DNA of 10,410 bases, from the NCBI GenBank assembly GCA_937967425.1, contig CALBST010000248.1, positions 1-10,410 on the forward strand, read 5' to 3'. This DNA comes from an uncultured Caulobacteraceae bacterium. GTDB taxonomy: Bacteria > Pseudomonadota > Alphaproteobacteria > Caulobacterales > TH1-2. Positions 1-4,971 of the stretch are shown one piece after another. Position 1 is the first letter of the stretch; every line of letters begins with the position of its first letter. Under the pieces are notes generated by a model, which worked only from the letters and a program-made list of their open reading frames with translations, was not told the origin of the DNA and searched no databases. The translations under genes and the position numbers were made by a program.

Positions 1-1
1 C

Positions 2-703
2 GTGCTGGATTTCGCACAAGCCTGCGAAGCCGCCGCCTCATTGCCAGAACTCGAACGCGTCTGGGACGCCCGCATGCGCGCGCTTGGCTTTGCATACGCG
101 GCCCTCGGCGGGCACGCCGATCCGCTGCATCCTGATCGGGCGACCTATGTCTTCTGCAATTATCCGGGCGAATGGGTCAGCCATTATTCGACCCAACGCT
201 ATTTCTTGATCGACCCTGTCTATCGCGCCGTCGAAGCCGGCGCGTCGGACTTTCTCTGGCATGATCCAGACTTCTATCAGGGTCTGCCCTGGCGCCAGCG
301 CCGTATCCTCGCGGAAGCGCGTGAGTGTGGACTTCGCTTTGGCCGCACGCACGCACTGGCGCCAACGCTCTTTCTCGCCGCCTCTTCCTCGCTGGTCACG
401 GATTGTGTCGATGTCGATCCGGCTGCGTACGCCACGGCCAAACTCGCCAATGTCATCACCCACCATCGTGCAGCCCTTCTGTGCGCGCCGCCGCTTGCCA
501 CCACGCCGAAACTGTCGATCCGCGAGCGCCAATGTCTGCAATTGTGCGCACGCGGCCGCACCGACGGTGAGATCGCGCGCGACCTCGGCATCTCGGTCGC
601 CACCGTGCGCCGCCATATCGAATCCGTCAGACATCGCCTCCGCGTCTCCGGCAGAGTCCAGGCAGCAGTCAAAGCAGCGCTGAGCGGGCAGATCGAGCCC
701 TAG
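2..703 (+). CDS. LuxR-family transcriptional regulator (AHL-binding domain + LuxR HTH)
   Basis: A 233-residue frame from a GTG at the window edge, so the true start may lie upstream. Residues about 15-160 match the autoinducer-binding domain. The positions conserved in TraR/LuxR are present: W58 and Y62 (EWVSHY), D71-P72 (LIDPVY), W86 (FLWHDP) and G114 (RFG). Residues about 169-230 form a LuxR/GerE helix-turn-helix, with LSIRERQCLQLCARG followed by EIARDLGISVATVRRHIESV. Family members bind an acyl-homoserine lactone in the cytoplasm and activate or repress promoters with lux/tra boxes. No luxI-type synthase is visible here, so within this window it looks like a LuxR solo; a synthase may lie to the left. 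It is convergent with the next gene, 24 bases away. The family is confident; ligand and targets are unknown. On a conjugative element such a regulator could control transfer, but that is inference. Confidence 0.9.
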   Translation: MLDFAQACEAAASLPELERVWDARMRALGFAYAALGGHADPLHPDRATYVFCNYPGEWVSHYSTQRYFLIDPVYRAVEAGASDFLWHDPDFYQGLPWRQRRILAEARECGLRFGRTHALAPTLFLAASSSLVTDCVDVDPAAYATAKLANVITHHRAALLCAPPLATTPKLSIRERQCLQLCARGRTDGEIARDLGISVATVRRHIESVRHRLRVSGRVQAAVKAALSGQIEP

Positions 704-727
704 ACGCAGCCAAACAGATTACGCGGT

Positions 728-1198
728 TCAGCTGGCGCCAATGCCGGCGATCGACGCCCAGACCGCGTTGTCGTTGTCTCGGTCCATCGTTGCCAAGTCG
801 CCCAAACGGAGCGCGTCGCAATAGGCGGAGAACGCCAACACCTGGTCGGCATCGATGAAACCCGGCGGGCGACCCCAGGCGCTGTAGCGCCGCCAGGCAA
901 TCAGCTTGAGTGCGACGGCGCGCCAGGAGCTTGCCTGATGCAGGGTCAGCGCCCGCACATTGGCATCGATTCTCCAATCGAGCGCTTCGGCGCGCGCGGC
1001 CATCGCCTCGCGCCGTGCGCTCACGCCCTCACGCGAGGCCGCTTCAATGCCTGGCACACGCGCGTAGGCCGCATCCGACAGGCGCTGCAGACGCAGCAAT
1101 TGAACCAGAAGCTCGGCGCATCGCCCGTCATCCGAGGCGATTGTTGCAGGACCGATAACATCTGGTTCGGCTTGAATAAGGGCGCGACGCATGGTCAT
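728..1198 (-). CDS. Hypothetical protein, mostly helical, 156 residues
   Basis: I do not recognise this family. The frame starts MTMRRAL, with two possible ATGs two codons apart; a purine-rich GGGACGG lies about 5-11 bases upstream of the first. It ends at a TGA 24 bases from the convergent LuxR-type gene. The middle (residues about 25-100) is rich in Ala, Arg, Leu and Glu and looks alpha-helical, possibly coiled. A Trp-rich part follows (SSWRAV, AWRRYSAWGRPP), then an acidic stretch near MDRDNDNAVW. No signal peptide, membrane segment, metal-binding cluster or catalytic motif is evident, so a cytoplasmic protein is likely. It diverges from the Xre regulator at 1306, and the inverted repeat between them may control both. 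Codon pattern and start/stop placement support a real gene, but an antisense artefact cannot be excluded. Confidence 0.6.
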   Translation of the reverse strand: MTMRRALIQAEPDVIGPATIASDDGRCAELLVQLLRLQRLSDAAYARVPGIEAASREGVSARREAMAARAEALDWRIDANVRALTLHQASSWRAVALKLIAWRRYSAWGRPPGFIDADQVLAFSAYCDALRLGDLATMDRDNDNAVWASIAGIGAS

Positions 1199-1241
1199 GA
1201 ATCCGTCCCATCGGAATCACGCGGAGCCAACCGCAGGCAGA

Positions 1242-1279
1242 GTAAATGGTTTCCATCAACGTGACAGGAAATCATTTAC
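1242..1279. promoter_or_regulatory. Near-perfect inverted repeat, candidate operator
   Basis: The left arm GTAAATGGTTTCC (1242-1254) and right arm GGAAATCATTTAC (1267-1279) are complementary at 12 of 13 positions across a 12-base spacer. The element is AT-rich against a GC-rich background. It lies between two divergent genes: 26 bases before the Xre regulator start and 43 bases after the start of the leftward gene. That is a usual place for an autoregulatory operator of a dimeric helix-turn-helix protein. No clear -35/-10 pair was found. Binding by the neighbouring regulator is inference. Confidence 0.6.
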
Positions 1280-1305
1280 CCGTCAACAGGAATGAATGAG
1301 CGCGC

Positions 1306-1548
1306 ATGGTCACGCCGCTGCAATTGAGGCTCGCGCGCATCGCCATCGGCTGGAGTGCTGCGGATCTGGCCGCCGCGTCCAAGGTCAGCGAATCCACCAT
1401 TCGTCGCTTCGAGACCGGCAATGGCGAAATGTACGAAAACAATATGGAGCGCCTGCGCGCCGTGCTTGAGCGCAAGGGCATCATCTTCCTGGCCTCCGGC
1501 GACACCACCGATGGCGGCCCCGGCATCAGGCTCAAGAAGAAGAGCTGA
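1306..1548 (+). CDS. Small Xre-type helix-turn-helix regulator
   Basis: This 80-residue protein is a compact Cro/CI-type DNA-binding protein. Residues 4-58 carry the fold, from QLRLARIAIGWSAADLAAAS into KVSESTIRRFETG, with the recognition helix about residues 27-37. The tail, GGPGIRLKKKS, matches a common short proteobacterial family whose members end with GGPGVRL-like motifs after a beta strand (here GIIFLAS). Such proteins repress their own or adjacent promoters. The ATG at 1306 keeps the full N-terminal helix. Nearby ATGs at 1292 and 1296 are in other frames, and the ribosome-binding site is weak (GAG at 1298-1300). The inverted repeat at 1242-1279 is the obvious candidate target, with the divergent 156-residue gene as a co-regulated neighbour. 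The family is confident; the targets are inferred. Confidence 0.88.
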   Translation: MVTPLQLRLARIAIGWSAADLAAASKVSESTIRRFETGNGEMYENNMERLRAVLERKGIIFLASGDTTDGGPGIRLKKKS

Positions 1549-1713
1549 ACGCCCCGCGCTTTTGTCATGACTTGTCCATCAGCGATGGCGTCGGCCGCAA
1601 TTGAGGTCACGCCCACGGAGGGATTGGGCGCATTCATCTGGTGAGGCCTGGGTTTGCCGGTCCTCGCTGAGTTTCCTAAAGTGACGCCGCATGGGGTCGC
1701 TTAGGGCGCGACC

Positions 1714-1956
1714 GTGATCTATTGGAACGACAAAGACCGTGGCTATCCGATCAGTCTCGAGAGCGGGACCAAAGGTATCTGGATCAGCTGCACGGCCTGC
1801 AAGCACAGCGATAAATGGCTTTGGGGCCGCGTCGCGCGAACCTGGCGCACAGGCACCTACACGCGCGACCTGACGCGTTCGCTCAAATGCTCAAAATGTG
1901 GAGCGAAAGAAGCCTGCGTGATGGCGTGGGCCTGGGGGCCAGCTGAAAATCACTAG
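1714..1956 (+). CDS. Small zinc-ribbon-like protein with two CxxC pairs
   Basis: The 80-residue frame starts at a GTG with AGGG (1703-1706) at good spacing. Two cysteine pairs, C26-T-A-C29 and C59-S-K-C62, are 29 residues apart, and a fifth cysteine is at 68. The segment LKCSKCGAKEACV is a typical zinc-ribbon knuckle. Between the pairs is a Trp/Arg-rich stretch (WLWGRVARTW). Similar small proteins with two knuckles and no other domain are common and uncharacterised in alphaproteobacteria; zinc binding is likely and the partner unknown. The 165 bases before it, after the Xre gene, show no convincing gene. The protein has no signal peptide or membrane segment. Nothing here separates a nucleic-acid-binding role from a structural one. 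Confidence 0.7.
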   Translation: MIYWNDKDRGYPISLESGTKGIWISCTACKHSDKWLWGRVARTWRTGTYTRDLTRSLKCSKCGAKEACVMAWAWGPAENH

Positions 1957-1978
1957 GACGCGGTCCGCCCGCGCATGA

Positions 1979-2214
1979 GCTCAGGGACAAATTCCGGATT
2001 ATGCACTGGAAATACCTGGTGCCGGGATTGATCATGCCCCTGCGGGACAGGCCGGCAATTACCCAGCAGAAGCCCTTGCTCGTCCTCTCTACGAGGAGTT
2101 CAAGCGGTGTGCCGGGGCTAGAACGTAGAAGACTTCGTGAGTTGGGATGACTTGGACGAGTCTCAGCGCGGCTTGCACTTACATGTCATTGCCCTCTTGC
2201 TGACGGAGCGCGAC
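1979..2214 (+). pseudogene. Probable decayed reading frame with a frameshift
   Basis: Between the zinc-ribbon gene and the HNH-like gene, the plus strand reads as protein-like sequence in two adjacent frames with no good start. Frame one runs from 1979, just after an in-frame TGA (1976-1978), and gives IPDYALEIPGAG and later YPAEALARPLYEEFKRCAG before a TAG at 2126-2128. The next frame, from 2122, continues with NVEDFVSWDDLDESQRGLHL and stays open into the antisense end of the HNH-like gene. The junction reads smoothly if one base was lost near 2119-2127. ALARPLYEEF and SWDDLDESQR have the composition of a short phage-type helical protein, but I cannot name the family. The missing start and the frame change suggest decay; chance open frames remain possible. 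Confidence 0.33.
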
Positions 2215-3075
2215 CTCATCGCTGGTACGCTCGCGAGCGCCAACGATGACGTGATGAATGGGCGCCCCATAGAACGGAAAGAGGTGTAGTTCGACAGCCA
2301 AGAGCGTTTTGTCATCACCCACGAGCCTGCCGCTTCGAATATTATAGATGGCGTCCGTCTCGCCTGGCTCCGGCACGACTTGATCGCCGCCGATGTAATG
2401 ACAAAAGTGATTTGATCGCCCGAGAATTATGTCGGTCAGAAAGTGCGTAAAACCATCAAAACCCCACTCGGCAACCGCATAGCCGTGGGCGATTTTTGCG
2501 AGCCATCGCAAATAAGCGACATGCGGGACGTCGCCAATTTTGACCGCGATGTTGCCTCGCCATCCGGTTACGTCGCGATAGCGATCCACGTGCTTTTGGG
2601 CCGTGGTCCAATCGATCCGACACCAGGGCTGCCCTCGTAACTGATCGCGGGGCGGTGCCTCCTCGAACAAAATGCCAGGCTGAGGCAAGCGCCATCCAAC
2701 CAAGACCAGGTGCATTTCTTTGGAAGGGATCTGCAGCGTCTCAGGCGGCGCGAGTAAGCGGCCATGCTCGTCTGCCATTCCTATCTTGAGGGGCAGAGTT
2801 CTCGGACGATCTCTCTTGTTTCGAGTGGGAGCGTTGGCAACCACACGGAACGGACCAAGCATCCGCCGCAGTATCGGTTGCTCAAACTTGTTGATTTCTC
2901 GCGCGCACCGGTCACAGCTTGCGTCGTCGAAAACAAGGGCGTCGCCCGCGATAGCAAAAGGGATGATATGCTCCTGGTTTCGAGGCGCGGCGCTGTCGCC
3001 GCAATAGATGCACCGGCCAATGGACCGGTAACGCACACCATCCGCTCGTGTCGTTCCAACGGGAATGTATTTCAT
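2179..3075 (-). CDS. HNH-endonuclease-like protein with CxxC zinc finger
   Basis: This 298-residue protein begins with a treble-clef-like module: C22-I-Y-C25, then QEHIIP (E35-H36-I-I-P39), C54-D-R-C57 and N62. The order CxxC, EHIxP, CxxC, N is that of zinc-stapled HNH nucleases, in which the histidine and the following polar residues form the beta-beta-alpha metal site. The EH pair stands where many HNH_5-like proteins have DH or EH, so activity is plausible but not certain. Residues about 75-298 have no domain I recognise; they include a Trp-rich centre (GQPWCRIDWTT, VTGWRGNI) and may be a specificity or partner domain. The ATG at 3075 gives a short N-terminal lead into the first knuckle; its ribosome-binding site is weak. 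The gene diverges from the mini-gene at 3121. It could be a defence or mobile-element nuclease. Confidence 0.75.
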   Translation of the reverse strand: MKYIPVGTTRADGVRYRSIGRCIYCGDSAAPRNQEHIIPFAIAGDALVFDDASCDRCAREINKFEQPILRRMLGPFRVVANAPTRNKRDRPRTLPLKIGMADEHGRLLAPPETLQIPSKEMHLVLVGWRLPQPGILFEEAPPRDQLRGQPWCRIDWTTAQKHVDRYRDVTGWRGNIAVKIGDVPHVAYLRWLAKIAHGYAVAEWGFDGFTHFLTDIILGRSNHFCHYIGGDQVVPEPGETDAIYNIRSGRLVGDDKTLLAVELHLFPFYGAPIHHVIVGARERTSDEVALRQQEGNDM

Positions 3076-3120
3076 GCCGATGATAACTCAGACGACATTG
3101 CTCAGCGCCGTAATGATGTC

Positions 3121-3249
3121 ATGCGGCGCATGATTGCCACGCCACCGAAGGCGCACAAGGACGAACCGAAAAGGCGGCCAGTGGCGACGACAGTCGGCAA
3201 ACTGCTCGCCGATACCCACCGCAAGAATACGAAACGCGACAAGGCGTAG
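3121..3249 (+). CDS. Candidate 42-residue basic mini-protein upstream of HEPN-like gene
   Basis: A short frame from ATG 3121 reads MRRMIATPPKAHKDEPKRRP and continues basic to its end near KNTKRDKA. The pattern RRM-x-ATPPKAHK resembles a short motif seen at the ends or cores of many uncharacterised proteobacterial mini-proteins (TPPKPHK-like). Its TAG ends one base before the ATG of the next gene, an arrangement that suggests translational coupling. The frame is open further upstream (DDNSDDIAQRRNDV reads like protein) but has no standard start there, and no good ribosome-binding site precedes 3121. The gene may therefore be 5'-truncated or start at an unusual codon. Function is unknown. Its position makes a partner or antitoxin-like role for the next gene conceivable; this is inference. 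Confidence 0.42.
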   Translation: MRRMIATPPKAHKDEPKRRPVATTVGKLLADTHRKNTKRDKA

Positions 3250-3250
3250 G

Positions 3251-3799
3251 ATGACAAGCACTGCAACGGGCGAAGCCGAGATTCTCGCGCTAATCGGGAA
3301 GATTGTCCTTCAGTGGAACTACGCCGAACACTGTTCGCGACAGATTCTCCGCCCCCATCTCACCACCGGTGGCAGCATTCACGACGCCGATCAGATAAAG
3401 CTGTCGAAGCAGAACGCAAAGTTTGTTGAGGATCAACTGCGTATCGTCGTGCTTCCGAAGTGGGTGGGTTCGCCCGGTGAGGCGTGGCTCGGGGATTTGA
3501 TCGCCGCATTCAATTCGGCGCGTGAACACCGCAACTACTATGTTCACGGCGTCTACGCGACCCATCAACCCGATCCATCGCAGCCCGCCCAGGCAAGCAT
3601 GTTCCCGAAAATCCAAGGAGTCGCGCAGCTACCCAAATTCATTACCGCGAAAGACCTTTGGCCCATCGCAAAGCATGTCGAGGAGCTAGGCATGGTCGCG
3701 AATACGGTGGGCAACGCATTTGATCGCGACGGAAACGGCACTGCGCCAACGCTGCAAAAGCTCACGCCGCTGCCGCCAATAATCTCTGCTCCGGTTTAA
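3251..3799 (+). CDS. HEPN-like protein with R-x4-H motif
   Basis: I place the start at ATG 3251, preceded by AAGG (3241-3244) at 6 bases. An upstream ATG at 3134 would add 39 Arg-rich residues that are a shadow of the mini-gene. The 182-residue protein is helical at its N-terminus (EILALIGKIVLQWNYAEHCS). It carries REHRNYYVHGVY, in which R94 and H99 form the R-N-x-x-x-H signature of HEPN-superfamily proteins, many of which are metal-independent RNases in toxin-antitoxin and abortive-infection systems. Similar short proteins with an early W-x-x-x-E/H helix and a later RNxxxHG are widespread and uncharacterised. The C-terminus is Pro-rich. Assignment rests on one motif and overall helix content, so ribonuclease activity is a hypothesis. 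The gene is convergent with the Xre gene at 3835. Confidence 0.6.
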   Translation: MTSTATGEAEILALIGKIVLQWNYAEHCSRQILRPHLTTGGSIHDADQIKLSKQNAKFVEDQLRIVVLPKWVGSPGEAWLGDLIAAFNSAREHRNYYVHGVYATHQPDPSQPAQASMFPKIQGVAQLPKFITAKDLWPIAKHVEELGMVANTVGNAFDRDGNGTAPTLQKLTPLPPIISAPV

Positions 3800-3834
3800 C
3801 AGAACCCCGAGTAGAACCTCCCAATCTCGACCCG

Positions 3835-4122
3835 TCATTGCTCCTCGGGCAAGAGGTCGGTGATCTTGCAGCTTAGCGCCCGGGCAACGCGCATCAGCGT
3901 GCTCGCTGCGACACGATTGACGCCCTTTTCGTATTTCTGAATCTGCTGGAACGTGAGCCCTAGTTCCTCGGCGAGGCGCATTTGCGAAACGCCGATGGCC
4001 AGACGCCGTTTGCGGATACGCTCGCCGATCTGCACATCGACAACGCCCGCCGTGCGCGGCCCGACGGATCGCGATTTCGCTGCGGTTTTCGACTTTGTCT
4101 TCTTCTTGGTTGCGTTGGCCAC
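3835..4122 (-). CDS. Xre-type transcriptional regulator
   Basis: The 95-residue protein has a basic, Lys/Thr/Ser-rich tail of about 25 residues (MANATKKKTKSKTAAKSRS) before a classic Cro/CI helix-turn-helix. Residues 32-90 contain IGERIRKRRLAIGVSQMRLA, then LGLTFQQIQKYEKGVNRVAA, then STLMRVARALSCKITDLLPE. This is the common alphaproteobacterial SinR/Xre-like type that acts as a dimeric repressor. The start is a GTG (4120-4122); GGAG lies about 11 bases upstream, a rather long spacing. The gene diverges from the ssb-ardC pair across the repeat-rich 4123-4527 region. A short inverted repeat there (GCGTGA 4169-4174, TCACGC 4182-4187) is a possible operator. Control of ssb-ardC by this protein fits the layout but is unproven. 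The family is confident. Confidence 0.9.
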   Translation of the reverse strand: MANATKKKTKSKTAAKSRSVGPRTAGVVDVQIGERIRKRRLAIGVSQMRLAEELGLTFQQIQKYEKGVNRVAASTLMRVARALSCKITDLLPEEQ

Positions 4123-4380
4123 GGCTCGTCACTCTCCGTTCGAATGGCATTGATCTGATGCGCGGCCCGCGTGAAGCAACCTCACGCTGCAACGAGAAGC
4201 CGACGGCCAGGCCCACTCACACCCGGCCCGCACGCGAGCAAGCGGCGTTGCGGTTCGAGAGTTGATGAGTGTGGCGCCAGATCCGATGCGCCAAGCGGAC
4301 GCAATTTCTGCAGGCTTCCCGACCGCACGCACGCGCCGACGCCAGCGGTCCGTTCCCGCTTCAGTGATCGCGCATCGCAT
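4123..4380. other. Left part of the gene-free, repeat-rich region between xre and ssb
   Basis: No supportable gene was seen. The open plus-strand frame from GTG 4171 into ssb is Arg/Ser/Pro-rich and looks non-coding. Short inverted repeats are present: GCGTGA/TCACGC at 4169-4174 and 4182-4187, and GACCGC/GCGGTC at 4321-4326 and 4345-4350. The promoters of the leftward Xre gene and of ssb presumably lie here, but I could not assign -35/-10 boxes. Confidence 0.5.
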
Positions 4381-4452
4381 GTGGGCGGAGGCTGGCAAGG
4401 GGCAAGCCTTCGGTCGTGTCCCACGACCCCTTGCCAGCCTCCTCATTCCCAC
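4381..4452 (+). promoter_or_regulatory. Long nested stem-loop upstream of ssb
   Basis: GGAGGCTGGCAAGGGG (4387-4402) is perfectly complementary over 16 bases to 4427-4442. Inside, TCGTG (4414-4418) pairs with CACGA (4422-4426) and stacks directly on the long stem. Outside, GTGGG (4381-4385) pairs with CCCAC (4448-4452) across a small asymmetric bulge. No U-tract follows, so this is unlikely to be a simple terminator. Lying 75 bases before the ssb start, it could be a structured 5' leader or a DNA-level site such as a conjugative or replication hairpin. The pairing is directly visible; the function is inferred. Confidence 0.65.
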
Positions 4453-4470
4453 AAGCGCACGCATCACCAT

Positions 4471-4509
4471 CGCGGGCGAGGCCCGCGGCGCCAGCCGGAG
4501 CTCTCCGGC
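4471..4509 (+). promoter_or_regulatory. Two tandem stem-loops next to the ssb ribosome-binding site
   Basis: CGCGGGC (4471-4477) pairs with GCCCGCG (4481-4487) over a GAG loop. Then GCCGGA (4494-4499) pairs with TCCGGC (4504-4509) over a GCTC loop. The second stem ends six bases before the Shine-Dalgarno GGGAGA (4515-4520), so folding there could affect ssb translation. With the long stem-loop at 4381-4452 they form three hairpins in a row. A structured RNA leader is my preferred reading. The radC RNA motif, described upstream of bacterial genes for DNA-interacting proteins including mobile-element ones, is one known family to compare; I cannot confirm a match. Confidence 0.55.
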
Positions 4510-4527
4510 GCTTTGGGAGAAATCCTC

Positions 4528-4869
4528 ATGTTCCGCTTCACCGCCCAAGGCCGCATCGGCTCGATCAACCAATACAAAAACAACACCGTCTCGATCTCTC
4601 TCGCCGCCGATCGGCTCGTCGAAGGCCGCGATGGCCAATTCACCACCACCGAATGGATCCGCTGCGTGTCATTCGACGCTGACCTCAACAAGCGTCTGCT
4701 GACCGACCTCGACAAAGGCCAGAGCGTGACTCTCGAAGGCCGCCTCGTTCCGCGCGTGCGCGACAAGACCGCCGACAAGAAGGTCTACGAGACCACGCTC
4801 GAGATCACGGGCTTCCAACGCGGCGAAAAGCCGAGGGCTCTGTCCGCGCGAACCCCCGCCGAGGCTTAA
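4528..4869 (+). CDS. ssb: Single-stranded DNA-binding protein (SSB), mobile-element type
   Basis: ATG 4528 has GGGAGA (4515-4520) at 7 bases and opens a 113-residue OB-fold protein. MFRFTAQGRIGSI is strand 1. TTEWIRCVSFD matches the WhRV-like strand of SSB, with W43 in the place of an ssDNA-stacking Trp. KGQSVTLEGRLVPR (63-76) matches the KG-x-x-V-x-x-EG strand, and KKVYETTLEITGF is the final strand. It coats single-stranded DNA in the cytoplasm during replication, repair or conjugative entry. It is much shorter than chromosomal SSB (about 170-180 residues) and ends PAEA, lacking the acidic DDDIPF-like tip that recruits partners. That fits the short SSB-like proteins of plasmids and conjugative elements. 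A longer frame opens at GTG 4171, but its extra 119 residues are Arg-rich and cross the hairpins, so I reject it. ardC follows 102 bases downstream. Confidence 0.88.
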   Translation: MFRFTAQGRIGSINQYKNNTVSISLAADRLVEGRDGQFTTTEWIRCVSFDADLNKRLLTDLDKGQSVTLEGRLVPRVRDKTADKKVYETTLEITGFQRGEKPRALSARTPAEA

Positions 4870-4879
4870 GCGCAGCATT

Positions 4880-4903
4880 ACGGCCGCGCACGAGCGCGGC
4901 CGT
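4880..4903 (+). terminator. Strong GC hairpin after ssb, terminator-like or processing stem
   Basis: ACGGCCGCGC (4880-4889) and GCGCGGCCGT (4894-4903) form a perfect 10-base stem with an ACGA loop, starting 10 bases after the ssb stop. The following bases are C/T-mixed (CCACCTCCTC) without a run of T, so full intrinsic termination is doubtful. It may partly attenuate transcription into ardC or stabilise the ssb transcript. Confidence 0.5.
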
Positions 4904-4926
4904 CCACCTCCTCACTCTCTCAACAT

Positions 4927-4954
4927 CGCGCGTGATCGCGAACGCACACGCGCG
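4927..4954 (+). repeat. Inverted repeat in the ardC leader
   Basis: CGCGCGTG (4927-4934) is complementary to CACGCGCG (4947-4954) across 12 bases and ends five bases before the ardC Shine-Dalgarno AGGA (4960-4963). It could be an operator or a leader hairpin influencing ardC translation. The sequence is simple CG-rich, so chance contributes. Confidence 0.35.
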
Positions 4955-4971
4955 TCAGCAGGACAGATCCG

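Noticed and set aside
38..634. 198-residue minus-strand frame
   Set aside because: It lies opposite the well-supported LuxR-type gene and has no recognisable domain.
1320..1606. Direct repeat GCAATTGAGG at 1320-1329 and 1597-1606
   Set aside because: Only 10 bases, one copy inside the Xre coding sequence, with no other sign of an attachment site or insertion.
1567..1644. 25-codon frame between the Xre and zinc-ribbon genes
   Set aside because: No ribosome-binding site, no recognisable sequence, too short to separate from chance.
3134..3250. Earlier ATG for the HEPN-like gene
   Set aside because: It adds a 39-residue Arg-rich stretch that overlaps the mini-gene in another frame; ATG 3251 has a well-spaced AAGG.
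4171..4527. Long N-terminal extension of the SSB frame from a GTG
   Set aside because: The extra 119 residues are Arg/Ser/Pro-rich, cross the three hairpins and precede a good ribosome-binding site and ATG at 4528.
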